Counted from the first letter of the stretch, positions 1 through 5,706 are shown. The stretch is 8,848 bases of DNA from an uncultured Eggerthellaceae bacterium (GCA_946626265.1 CAMOUE010000085.1:1-8848); one strand, 5' to 3'. The notes: generated by a model not told the origin, from the sequence alone. Translations and numbers: made by a program.

Positions 1-361
1 CCCTGAAGAGCATCTCGAGCCTCCCAGGGCAGTCGCAGGAGGCGCGCTGCACGCCGCAGTCCGCAACGGGGAAGACCTCGACGTCGTGGACGATCTCGCA
101 GATAGCCTCGCGCACGATGTCGCCGCTCGCCTCGTAGACGTCGCGCATGTTGCGGAAAACGGCGTCGTGCCAGTCGCTTTCCATGGCGTCCGCGAAGAGG
201 CACTTGAGCCGGGGGTCCGGCGCGCTCAAGCCGAACAGGCAAAGCCCGTCGCGGAAGAGCGAGAACAAGCCGGTCACTCGAGACGCGCTCTCCGGGTCGC
301 CCTGGAACGCGACGTACTCGGCGCCCGTCTCGGGGTCGGTGACGAAGCGCTCATCGCACAT
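1..361 (-). CDS. Unknown protein, N-terminal 120 residues (3' end outside window)
   Basis: Reading leftward from an ATG at 361-359 the frame stays open to the window edge, giving at least 120 residues beginning MCDERFVTDPETGAEYVAF. I do not recognise the family. Visible features are acidic patches, no membrane segment and several cysteines near the end of the visible part (two CxC-like pairs around residues 103-111). The start codon lies inside the end of the upstream gene: the sequence ATGTGCGATGA holds both this start and the TGA of that gene, an 11-base overlap that suggests translational coupling. A substituted or truncated copy cannot be judged because the C-terminus is missing. It is probably the third gene of the leftward operon that starts at 1712. 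Confidence rests on the overlap and the protein-like composition rather than on homology. Confidence 0.6.
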   Translation of the reverse strand, partial: MCDERFVTDPETGAEYVAFQGDPESASRVTGLFSLFRDGLCLFGLSAPDPRLKCLFADAMESDWHDAVFRNMRDVYEASGDIVREAICEIVHDVEVFPVADCGVQRASCDCPGRLEMLFR

Positions 362-971
362 CGGCGTCCCCCTTCCCGTCCACGGCCTCCCCGCGCCGGG
401 GGACCGAGAAGCGGCATGCGGCGCGCCTGCGGAGCTCGTAGAGGCTGTAGTGCCTCATGACCTTGACGCAGGTATCGTGGTATGCCCGCACGTCGAAGGG
501 CTCCCCGGCGATGAGCGACACCGTCTCGTGGACGTAGCGCGACATCTCCGTGGAGAGGTAGGTGACGCGCAGCGCGCGGCAGGTGCCGCGCCGGTCGAAC
601 ACGGCCACGGTGAGCATGTAGCCCATGCCTTCGTCCTCCTCGGCGATTTCGGGGATCTCGGGCATCCCGGTGAAGCCGGGAGTGTAGTAGACGTCGTACT
701 CGACGCCGCGCTTGCCGCCGAAGCGCATCGTCATGACGAGCACGTCGTCCACGCGTCCGGCGGTGGCGTCGAGGGAGCCCGACTTGATCATGGCTATCTC
801 GCTCGGCGAGGGGTTCGCCATGAACACGTACGCCGTCAGCCCTCCCGGGCCGATGTCGAGGACGGCTCCGTCCCTCATGCCCGCGAACTGCGGGCAGCGA
901 CAGCCGGTCGCCAGCACGAAGAGCTCCTCGGCGTCGTTGTGCGCCTCCTGGCGCGTCTTGTCGTCAGCCAT
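351..971 (-). CDS. Unknown 206-residue protein, second gene of leftward operon
   Basis: The start is taken as the ATG at 971-969 because GGGAGGT lies about five bases upstream; a longer frame reaches 1070 but would run through a strong hairpin. The product begins MADDKTRQEAHNDAEELFVL, has no signal peptide or membrane segment, and is likely cytoplasmic. It contains a central region with GG and Y-rich beta-like stretches (YDVYYTPGF, residues about 104-112), an acidic EIAEEDEGMG stretch, and a basic, arginine-rich tail (YELRRRAACRF and onward). I cannot assign a family or function. It follows a gene at 1110-1712 across a hairpin-containing gap of about 138 bases and overlaps the next gene by 11 bases. 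The overlap says the two downstream genes are made together, possibly as partners. Confidence 0.75.
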   Translation of the reverse strand: MADDKTRQEAHNDAEELFVLATGCRCPQFAGMRDGAVLDIGPGGLTAYVFMANPSPSEIAMIKSGSLDATAGRVDDVLVMTMRFGGKRGVEYDVYYTPGFTGMPEIPEIAEEDEGMGYMLTVAVFDRRGTCRALRVTYLSTEMSRYVHETVSLIAGEPFDVRAYHDTCVKVMRHYSLYELRRRAACRFSVPRRGEAVDGKGDADVR

Positions 972-1024
972 AGCTGACCTCCCTTCCGCGGGGTCACATC
1001 CCCGCTCCGTGGGCCTTACAACCA

Positions 1025-1061
1025 ACCGGCCCCGGAGGGCAAAGTCCTCCGGGGCCGGTTT
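1025..1061 (-). terminator. Strong 15-bp hairpin between leftward genes, terminator or attenuator
   Basis: AACCGGCCCCGGAGG (1025-1039) is perfectly complementary to 1047-1061, with a 7-base loop. Read leftward it follows the stop of the 1110-1712 gene by about 50 bases and is followed by TTGGTTGT, a weak U tract. It probably ends or attenuates transcription between the first and second genes of the leftward cluster. A smaller 6-bp hairpin (GCGGGG/CCCCGC, 988-1005) lies between it and the next ribosome binding site. The poor U tract leaves open a role as an mRNA stabiliser. Confidence 0.6.
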
Positions 1062-1109
1062 CTGGAGCACGCCGCGAAACGGCGCGCTCCCTCCCTTCTT
1101 GCCGCCCTC

Positions 1110-1712
1110 CTACGGGGCGATGAGCTCCAGCTGGCACCTCATCGCGCGCATCAGGTTGCGCTCTGCGTAGGAGCGCGCCATGGCGCCCACCGCGCGCCCG
1201 TCGAGCTCGGGGAACCGCTCGGCGGCCCGCCGGGAGACGGCCTCCGGGACGCACTCCGCACGGTCCAGCGCCTCGTCGAGCGTCGGGAAGCCCTGCACAC
1301 GCGCCTGCAGGCGGGCCATAGCGATGCGACCCATCAGAGCCTCCACCTCGTCGTTGAGGATCAGCTCGCTCGCTGCCTCCACGTCCCCGCGCCGCTCGTA
1401 GACGTCCATGACGTCGCAGAACCAGCTGGCGAGGACGGCGCGCATCACAGCGGCGTGCGGGGTCCCCTCCGCGTGGACCGTGGAGTCCTTGGCGTCGACG
1501 TAGTACGTCCCGCACCTGATCTGGTCGGCCTCCTCCGGCGGGAAGACCGCGCCGCGGAGGTTGGGTTCGGCCGGCTGGCGGCCGAATCGGACTCCCATGA
1601 CCTCCGGGTCGACGTACGCGCGGCTGAGCCCGTACTTCTCCCAGATCCTCGCCCCGATGCTGGCGAGCATCTGCTTCTGCCCCTCGTTCAGGGCACGATG
1701 TGAAACTGGCAT
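1110..1712 (-). CDS. Unknown 200-residue protein, first gene of leftward operon
   Basis: The ATG at 1712-1710 is preferred over an in-frame GTG at 1724 because AAAGGTGG (1728-1721) is spaced eight bases from the ATG and would overlap the GTG. The product begins MPVSHRALNEGQKQMLASIG. It is alpha-helical in appearance, rich in Ala, Arg and Glu, without a signal peptide or membrane segment. The middle has a Cys/Tyr cluster (IRCGTYYVDAKD, about residues 65-76), and the rest looks like a string of amphipathic helices (MRAVLASWF, DVYERRGDVEAAS, YAERNLMRAMRCQLELIAP). I do not recognise the family. The gene is separated from the AT-rich origin-like region by about 1 kb of hairpin-rich DNA that would form its leader if transcription starts near 2700. 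Unknown operon-mates follow it. Confidence 0.75.
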   Translation of the reverse strand: MPVSHRALNEGQKQMLASIGARIWEKYGLSRAYVDPEVMGVRFGRQPAEPNLRGAVFPPEEADQIRCGTYYVDAKDSTVHAEGTPHAAVMRAVLASWFCDVMDVYERRGDVEAASELILNDEVEALMGRIAMARLQARVQGFPTLDEALDRAECVPEAVSRRAAERFPELDGRAVGAMARSYAERNLMRAMRCQLELIAP

Positions 1713-1735
1713 GGTGTCAACCACCTTTCATTCCA

Positions 1736-1763
1736 GTCATGGGGGGGTTGCACCCCCCATGAC
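1736..1763 (-). promoter_or_regulatory. 11-bp hairpin just upstream of the 1712 gene's ribosome binding site
   Basis: GTCATGGGGGG (1736-1746) pairs perfectly with CCCCCCATGAC (1753-1763) around a six-base loop. In the leftward transcript it ends eight bases before AAAGGTGG, the ribosome binding site of the 1712 gene. It is placed to influence translation or protect the mRNA 5' region. As there is no U tract it is not a good terminator. Function is inferred from position only. Confidence 0.4.
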
Positions 1764-1776
1764 TTGTCTCAGCAGA

Positions 1777-1807
1777 AGGCCCCGGGGCTCATGGTCCACC
1801 GGGGCCT
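1777..1807 (-). terminator. GC-rich hairpin, terminator-like (GGCCCCGG family)
   Basis: AGGCCCCGG (1777-1785) pairs with CCGGGGCCT (1799-1807). In leftward reading it is followed by TCTGCT. Flanks and stem closely resemble the hairpin at 2365-2394 (both read CAGGCCCCG...CGGGGCCTTC leftward), and the core is shared with 1025-1061. It could end a short transcript from the preceding kilobase, or be one helix of a larger folded RNA. The tail is poorer in U than in a classical terminator. Confidence 0.4.
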
Positions 1808-1888
1808 GTTCCTCGGCGGCGCCCATCCGCGTTCGCGGAGGGTGCGCCGTGCTGCCTCGCAGCACTCTTCTTGTCTTCGCGGCAGCGC

Positions 1889-1921
1889 CTATGGGGCGGG
1901 GCCGCACGGGCTCTCATCCAT
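1889..1921 (-). CDS. Possible 10-residue leader peptide with strong ribosome binding site
   Basis: A leftward ATG (1921-1919) is preceded at five bases by AAAGGTGG, the same octamer that serves the 1712 gene. It opens a frame MDESPCGPAP then TAG. Two hairpins (1777-1807 and 1736-1763) follow before the real gene, the arrangement expected of an attenuator leader. The peptide is too short to judge by composition. The same frame is open further upstream back to a TGA at 2015-2017, so it may simply be the end of a decayed 40-codon frame. Weak support. Confidence 0.2.
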   Translation of the reverse strand: MDESPCGPAP

Positions 1922-2364
1922 GGAGTCCACCTTTCTCTCGAAGGTCGCGTTCGCCTTGTAGCGCGAAGGCTCCAACCTCCTCGCTCCGCTTCTATCCCCG
2001 AAGCGTGGTGCCGGTCACCACGCTGCGCCCCCTTCTAGGGCCCTCTCGACCGCCGATGTCATGTCGGACCGACTACGTGCCATCCCGGCCGTCTCGTGCA
2101 TCTCCCCGCATAGGCGAGCCCCTGCGAGCCTACTGCCATACTCGCGCCGCAGGCGCCCACGGTCCCCTTCCAGGCAATTGGGGCCCCGTGGCGTTCGGGC
2201 CAGTTGGCCCTGTAGCCGCATGCCGCGCCAGCTGCCTGCCAGCGCGCTCGAGGGCTTTCCTTCCATCCAGGAGTCGCCCTGGGCCCGCGAGGGTTCGCGG
2301 GCTTTGCCTCTCGACCTTCCCCTCCTCGGGACGTCGTCCCGCAATGTCGGTCCTTGCAATCGGA

Positions 2365-2394
2365 AGGCCCCGAGGGGACAGGCCCTCGGGGCCT
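2365..2394 (-). terminator. 12-bp perfect hairpin, terminator-like (GGCCCCG family)
   Basis: AGGCCCCGAGGG (2365-2376) pairs perfectly with CCCTCGGGGCCT (2383-2394) around six bases. Leftward, the tail is TCCGATTGC, poor in U. It is the second copy of the CAGGCCCCG...CGGGGCCTTC pattern also seen at 1777-1807. It could close a transcript starting in the AT-rich region near 2700, or be an internal helix of a long RNA. Direction is inferred from the neighbouring genes. Confidence 0.4.
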
Positions 2395-2682
2395 GGTCGG
2401 CGCCGCCGCCATTGGCGCGCGCCTCGCGCGATGGCCGACCGCCGTCCGGCAGCGGGCCCCGTTCGGCGGGCCATGGGCCTTCGGCACGGTCCGCTCGTTA
2501 GAGAAGCAGGACCGCGGGCGCACTTGCCCTCCATCGCATCCCTCCTTCCGGCCTCCTCGGCGTCTGCACCGGACGGCAAACGCCGTCCTTCCGGATCGCC
2601 CGATCGTCTGATGGCTCGCCTTTCCGCCCGCCCTCCCTGCGCATGCAGGAGGGGGAGGTGTCGCCTTGCGGCCTCCATCACC

Positions 2683-2745
2683 GCGACAGTTCCCGCTAGT
2701 CACAAAATATAATGTCGCGTTTAAATGTCGCATCCTATTTGCGAC
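2683..2745. promoter_or_regulatory. Operator-like repeats overlapping candidate promoters
   Basis: AATGTCGC occurs twice, 13 bases apart (2711-2718 and 2724-2731), with an inverted GCGAC at 2741-2745. A perfect rightward TATAAT sits at 2708-2713, with GCGACA at 2683-2688 as a poor -35 (spacing 19). On the other strand TATATT (2711-2706) could serve a leftward promoter for the tract and the 1712 gene, but its -35 is not recognisable. The repeats would be well placed as a repressor or initiator binding site. Promoter direction is uncertain. Confidence 0.35.
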
Positions 2746-2792
2746 TTCGTCTTTCCATCTGGAATGCCCTGGATTCCGAGTGGAAAGACGAA
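2746..2792. repeat. 47-base imperfect palindrome beside A7 tract
   Basis: TTCGTCTTTCCA (2746-2757) is perfectly complementary to 2781-2792. Inside, after a 3x3 mismatch, GGAAT (2761-2765) pairs with ATTCC (2773-2777). The right arm runs into a tract of seven A (2791-2797). Since the T tract would lie before the stem leftward and the A tract after it rightward, it is not an intrinsic terminator in either direction. A replication-origin or protein-binding role fits better, given the neighbouring second palindrome and the rep gene. Confidence 0.6.
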
Positions 2793-2797
2793 AAAAA

Positions 2798-2834
2798 GCT
2801 GCTAACAGCGGTAGATTAAACCGATGTTAGCAGC
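2798..2834. repeat. Second inverted repeat, candidate Rep recognition hairpin
   Basis: GCTGCTAACA (2798-2807) pairs perfectly with TGTTAGCAGC (2825-2834). After one G/A mismatch, CGGT (2809-2812) pairs with ACCG (2820-2823), leaving a seven-base loop AGATTAA. HUH initiators commonly bind and nick near such extrudable hairpins. The loop does not match the TAATATTAC-type nonanucleotide of circoviruses or geminiviruses, so the nick site cannot be named. It abuts the first palindrome with no spacer. Confidence 0.6.
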
Positions 2835-2922
2835 GTGGTCGACAAGCCCTCTATTTCGCGCATTGGACATCACAATGACAATTGGAATTAATAAAAAATA
2901 AAGTTATATTCAACTGAATACA

Positions 2923-2953
2923 ACGAGGTGCGGAATCGCGGCAGCTGCCTCGT
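2923..2953 (-). terminator. Possible rep terminator followed by T-rich DNA
   Basis: Leftward, after the rep stop, ACGAGG (2953-2948) can pair with CCTCGT (2928-2923). The internal palindrome GGCAGCTGCC (2940-2949) competes with this stem. The downstream strand becomes T-rich (CTTTATTTTTTATTAATT on the leftward strand, about 2902-2885). The stem is short and the T tract is about 20 bases away, so support is modest. Confidence 0.3.
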
Positions 2954-3013
2954 GCAAGGCTAGAAGCCCGGTCCAACCCGCCGCCGCTCGGTCCCTCCCG
3001 TCGCCGTGGCGGC

Positions 3014-4975
3014 TCATCCCTCCCGGTGCTCGGCCTGCTCCAGCAGCTCCAGGGCGCCGGGAAGGCGCGCGAAGCGCTCGCGCCAGAGGTCGTACGAGTC
3101 GAAGTGAAGCGTCATCTCGGGCTCCACGAACTGGCACCACGCCTCGAACGATAGCGGCTCATCGGGGTTGCCCTCCTCGCGGGGGCCGAACGGGTCGGCG
3201 TATACGTACAAGGACTTGCCGGGGATAAACTTCGGGTCACCGCGCCGCCAGCCCTCGGGCACGTTGCCCCTCCTGGACCTAGCCTCGAAATCGTACAGCC
3301 ACTCGTCGTAGCGGTCGGCGAGCATTCCATCGTATCCGGATGACACTCTGTCGCCCAGCATCGACCGGCTTCTTGCGAGTTCTTCGGCATCTTTCCACGT
3401 TGACGTGTCGTTAGCGCCGTCGCCGGGAGGCGGCATGACGGGCATCGATCCCAGAGGTTTTCCCTGCGGCATGTACGCGGCGTACACGTGCTTCCTGGCC
3501 CTGTCGGCTTCGCTCTCCGTGTGGAGCTCCCTTGCATCGAACGCGAACCTGTTGTTCTCTTCGACGAGAGCGGCCAGCTCGACAGCGGCGCCGTAGGGGC
3601 TGAAGCAGACGTCGTAGAGGTACGGTTCGTCCCCCTCCTCGTCCACCTTCCCCGCATACTCGCAAAGCATCCACCTGAGCCCTTCGAGCTGCCTCTCCTT
3701 CCCCTTGGGCGCGCCGGGCATGTCTATCTGGTATGACGTCACGGTCCGCACCGGGCTGTACATGCGGATGCTGGCGTACCCGTAGTCGGTGGGGGGCACG
3801 AACTTCAGCTGCATCGAGACCCTCCGGAAGAACGTGTCGATGTCGGCGATTTTCGCCGAGCCGCCGACACCCTTCGCCTCCAGGAAGAACTCGAGCGGCT
3901 CCTGGTTCGCCGATATGATTATGACCCGCGGCGCGATGGACGGCTTGTTCTTGAAGCGCGCGCTGGCGGGGGAGATGTTGTGGTGGTCCAGGAACCTCAG
4001 CCAGTCCTCTCCCGACATGGCGCCCGCCCGGACGTCGTCCATGAAGATCACCTCGCTGCCGTCGTAGTCGTCCAGCGAGTTCTTCGCGGCGGTCTTGACG
4101 ACGTGCCATCCGTACGCCTCCTCGAGGTACCCGCAGAACGCCTTGGCGAACGTCGTCTTCCCGGTGCCGCCGGGCCCCTCCAGGAAGACGACCGTCTTCG
4201 TGAACTTTTCCTTCTTGAATGCCTCGGCGCCCAGGGCGATCCTCCTGTCGACGGCGTTCTTCAGGGCGATGTCGAGCCTGGGGGACTTCCTGGCGTAAAT
4301 CTCGAACATCCTCGGGTCGCGAAGCATCTGCTCCCTGGATGTGACCCGGCCTTCGACGATTTCGTTCTCGAGCCAGTCGACCTTCTCCCTCGACGTTGCC
4401 CTCATGTTCGCCTTCACCCCGCGGCTCCGTTCCCATGACAGGTGCGCCTTGCGCCAGATGTCCATGTAGTCGTCGCCCCCGCCGTAGGTCTTGACAAAGT
4501 CTGCGTCGTACTGCGCCTTGTTGCTGTCCTTGGCGTGGATGAGGTACGCGAGCATGTCGTCGATCGCGTAGCGTCCCTGCTTCGGCTTCTCGAACGCTTG
4601 CTCTGCGAGCCCGGTCGCCTTCGCTAGGTTCTTCAACGTGAGCCCGTTGGTGCGCCCCGGCGACATGAAGACGCCGACCACGTGGACGTGGACGGGTTTC
4701 GGTACCTCCTCATACCGACGCTCGTTCTCGTTCCACACCTCGGCAATGTCCGAGTCATGCACCACGGCGTACAGCGCCTTCAGCCTCCCGCCCGCATCGG
4801 TTATCCGGTCGTAGAGGACCTTGCATAACCCCTCCAGCGACGTCCTCGCTTCGAGCTCCTCGTCCGTCCACCCGCTGAAGTGGACCTCGTCGAGCTGCGT
4901 CACGAGCATGAACGCGGAGACCCGCTGCTCGCCGCCCGCGCTCTTGGCGGGCGCTTCGGTTTTCTTCGATGCCAT
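3014..4975 (-). CDS. rep: Replication initiator: HUH endonuclease (Rep_2-like) fused to SF3 helicase
   Basis: This 653-residue cytoplasmic protein is the element's probable replication initiator, nicking one origin strand through a tyrosine and unwinding DNA with its ATPase. The start at 4975 is chosen over the frame's first ATG at 5116 because GAAGAGAG lies just upstream. Endonuclease features are motif 1 AFMLVTQLDE (residues 21-30), the metal-binding HxH in PVHVHVV (H96, H98), and AYLIHAKDSNKAQYD (143-157), where Y144 aligns with the YLTH tyrosine of pMV158-type RepB. The helicase has Walker A GPGGTGKTT (267-275), Walker B VIFMDD (309-314), a motif C-like IIISANQEP (352-360) and an FFRR candidate arginine finger (382-385). 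Residues beyond about 400 form an unfamiliar region of about 250 residues, making the protein roughly twice the size of typical CRESS-type Reps. It points toward the hairpin-rich AT region at 2703-2922. Family membership is confident; the exact plasmid family is not. Confidence 0.9.
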   Translation of the reverse strand: MASKKTEAPAKSAGGEQRVSAFMLVTQLDEVHFSGWTDEELEARTSLEGLCKVLYDRITDAGGRLKALYAVVHDSDIAEVWNENERRYEEVPKPVHVHVVGVFMSPGRTNGLTLKNLAKATGLAEQAFEKPKQGRYAIDDMLAYLIHAKDSNKAQYDADFVKTYGGGDDYMDIWRKAHLSWERSRGVKANMRATSREKVDWLENEIVEGRVTSREQMLRDPRMFEIYARKSPRLDIALKNAVDRRIALGAEAFKKEKFTKTVVFLEGPGGTGKTTFAKAFCGYLEEAYGWHVVKTAAKNSLDDYDGSEVIFMDDVRAGAMSGEDWLRFLDHHNISPASARFKNKPSIAPRVIIISANQEPLEFFLEAKGVGGSAKIADIDTFFRRVSMQLKFVPPTDYGYASIRMYSPVRTVTSYQIDMPGAPKGKERQLEGLRWMLCEYAGKVDEEGDEPYLYDVCFSPYGAAVELAALVEENNRFAFDARELHTESEADRARKHVYAAYMPQGKPLGSMPVMPPPGDGANDTSTWKDAEELARSRSMLGDRVSSGYDGMLADRYDEWLYDFEARSRRGNVPEGWRRGDPKFIPGKSLYVYADPFGPREEGNPDEPLSFEAWCQFVEPEMTLHFDSYDLWRERFARLPGALELLEQAEHREG

Positions 4976-5440
4976 GTCGTCTCTCTTCTCGCATGTGGCC
5001 AGGCCCTTGCCGGATGGTTTTAGCCGCCGGCCGTCGCGCGCCACATAGGGTGCATGGGGCCGGTTCGGCTTCTGGGGCTGTCCCGCTTCCGGTTGCGGAG
5101 ACGGTGCCTGCCGCATCCACTGGGGTAGCTTGCCCCATTATCGCACTCGTGCAGCCGCAAGGGCGCTTCCGGCATCGGCGCAACCCGCCGTGCCTCGCAT
5201 GACATCGCGAACGTGTTTGCATTGGCGCGAGCGTGTGGCCCTCATCTGTCTCGATGCCGACGACGACTCGTCGCCCACGCTTGGGCCCCTCCGGTCCATG
5301 CCGCCCCAATCGGGCAACCCGGACACCGTGCGTTGTAGCGCGCGCTCGTCCGCCGCTCAAGGGCGCGCGAAACTTTTCCTCCACCGCGTTCCTGGAAACT
5401 TTAGCGCTCGGCTTCCCTTGCGCGCCGCCCGCGCACGCGC
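4976..5440. other. Upstream region of rep, no supported gene
   Basis: This GC-rich stretch holds the rep leader and promoter candidate. Open frames here (leftward 4755-5522, rightward 4969-5202 and 5130-5543) lack good ribosome binding sites and have Arg/Pro/Ala-rich translations, so I do not accept them. A short stem GGGG/CCCC (about 5120-5136) would fall near the 5' end of the rep transcript. The direct repeat GAAACTTT occurs near 5369 and 5396. Confidence 0.4.
5137..5145 (-). promoter_or_regulatory. Candidate extended -10 promoter of rep
   Basis: On the leftward strand TGCGATAAT (5145-5137) matches the extended -10 form TGnTATAAT with one change. There is no good -35 at 17 bases; TTGCGG is too close. 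Transcription would start near 5130, leaving a leader of about 155 bases before the rep ATG at 4975. This is sequence matching only. Confidence 0.3.
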
Positions 5441-5595
5441 ATATCTCCGCGTATGTCAGGTCCGCCCAGAAGGGGGCGGCGCTCGCATCGACCGTCAGCC
5501 AATCGGCCCGTCTGCGCATCAAGGAGCTTGGCGGCGACGTTGACGAGGTGACCGCGAAGCTCGACTCGTTCTTTCTGACGTACCCCGAGTGTTAG
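5233..5595 (+). pseudogene. Possible 3' remnant of a gene (C-terminal ~50 residues look protein-like)
   Basis: The open frame could give up to 120 residues from a GTG at 5233 or an ATG at 5254, but neither has a ribosome binding site and the first ~70 residues look like random high-GC translation. From about 5440 the frame reads HISAYVRSAQKGAALASTV and continues through an IKELGGDVDEVTAKLDSFF stretch to YPEC and a TAG. This has balanced, amphipathic-helix composition unlike its upstream part. I read it as the end of a gene whose beginning was lost, although a complete short gene with an unrecognised start is possible. Its stop is only three bases before the palindrome at 5599. No family recognised. 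Confidence 0.35.
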
Positions 5596-5598
5596 CGT

Positions 5599-5649
5599 GC
5601 ATCAGGGTTTCGCAGATCGGGCTGCGCCCGAACTGCGAAACCCTGATGC
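5599..5649. repeat. 51-base palindrome, copy 1, upstream of lipoprotein gene
   Basis: GCATCAGGGTTTCGCAG (5599-5615) is perfectly complementary to 5633-5649. After a single A/A mismatch, TCGGGC (5617-5622) pairs with GCCCGA (5626-5631) around the loop TGC. A second copy lies at 6985-7023, downstream of the lipoprotein gene, and shares the core GGGTTTCGCAG/CTGCGAAACCC. The right arm covers the -35 position of the promoter marked by TATAAT at 5652. It could be a protein-binding or recombination site, a REP-like palindrome, or a terminator for the frame ending at 5595; no U tract follows. Confidence 0.85.
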
Positions 5650-5651
5650 TC

Positions 5652-5657
5652 TATAAT
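5652..5657 (+). promoter_or_regulatory. -10 box of lipoprotein gene promoter
   Basis: A perfect TATAAT lies 55 bases before the lipoprotein ATG. The expected -35 position, about 17 bases upstream, is CGAACT inside the right arm of the palindrome and is a poor match to TTGACA, so an activator or palindrome-binding protein may be involved. Confidence 0.5.
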
Positions 5658-5680
5658 CGCGGCAACGCAATAATGCAGAT

Positions 5681-5706
5681 TTTGGCCTCCGGCCAAAGTA
5701 AGGAGG
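5681..5706 (+). promoter_or_regulatory. Hairpin plus near-perfect ribosome binding site before lipoprotein ATG
   Basis: TTTGGCC (5681-5687) pairs with GGCCAAA (5691-5697) around TCC. Three bases later AAGGAGG (5700-5706) gives a consensus Shine-Dalgarno sequence six bases before the ATG at 5713. The hairpin leaves the binding site exposed and may stabilise the short 5' leader. The ribosome binding site is certain; the hairpin's role is a guess. Confidence 0.5.

Larger units (their letters stand above)
1764..2700. other. Very GC-rich, hairpin-dense tract of about 0.94 kb with no convincing gene
   Basis: All long open frames here (for example 1561-2712 rightward, 2059-2733 and 2130-2681 leftward) give Arg/Pro/Gly-rich translations typical of random high-GC DNA, and I see no known domain. 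What stands out is secondary structure. Perfect or near-perfect stems occur at 2002-2024 (AGCGTGGTG/CACCACGCT), 2283-2302 (GCCCGCGA/TCGCGGGC), 2328-2340 (GGGACG/CGTCCC), 2365-2394 (12 bp), 2395-2440 (nested GGTCGG/CCGACC, CCAT/ATGG and CGCGCG/CGCGCG) and 2571-2588 (GGACGGC/GCCGTCC). The tract lies between the origin-like region and the leftward operon. It may be a long structured leader, one or more non-coding RNAs, a lagging-strand origin, or decayed genes. Possible short leftward frames are noted separately. Confidence 0.5.
2703..2922. other. Candidate replication origin region
   Basis: This AT-rich island in otherwise GC-rich DNA combines a 13-base-spaced direct repeat, two adjacent long palindromes and an A+T tract (about 2868-2922, including ATAAAAAATAAAG and the 6-bp inverted repeat TATTCA/TGAATA). 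It lies directly beyond the 3' end of rep. Rolling-circle initiators of the HUH class usually act on an origin close to their own gene, so an origin here is a reasonable inference. No gene is visible. The alternative is a transcription-terminating junction between rep and the leftward cluster. Confidence 0.4.

Noticed and set aside
2015..2359. Leftward frame of 114 residues whose last part looks somewhat protein-like
   Set aside because: No ribosome binding site, no domain, and the stop falls inside a perfect hairpin (2002-2024). It may be a decayed gene, but cannot be supported.
2130..2534. Leftward frame of 134 residues whose ATG at 2534 has an excellent AAGGAGG ribosome binding site at six bases
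   Set aside because: The translation is almost entirely Arg, Gly, Pro and Ala and runs through strong hairpins at 2365-2440 and 2283-2302. One good ribosome binding site is expected by chance in purine-rich GC sequence. Kept as a possibility only.
1561..2712. Long rightward open frame (383 codons) across the GC-rich tract
   Set aside because: Arg/Pro/Ser-rich translation without domains, poor start site and antisense overlap with the well-supported 1712 gene; typical of stop-poor high-GC DNA.
2746..2792. Intrinsic terminator
   Set aside because: The A7 tract lies after the stem on the + strand and therefore as T7 before the stem on the - strand; neither orientation gives a U tract after the hairpin.
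3411..4436. Leftward 341-codon frame inside rep
   Set aside because: Shadow of rep in another frame; the rep frame has intact HUH and helicase motifs.
4755..5522. Leftward frame of 255 residues overlapping the start of rep
   Set aside because: It overlaps the Rep coding region in another frame, has no ribosome binding site and shows Arg-rich composition; a shadow frame.
5599..5649. Integron attC site
   Set aside because: Position after a stop codon and an imperfect palindrome fit, but no RYYYAAC/GTTRRRY core sites are present and no integrase is in the window.
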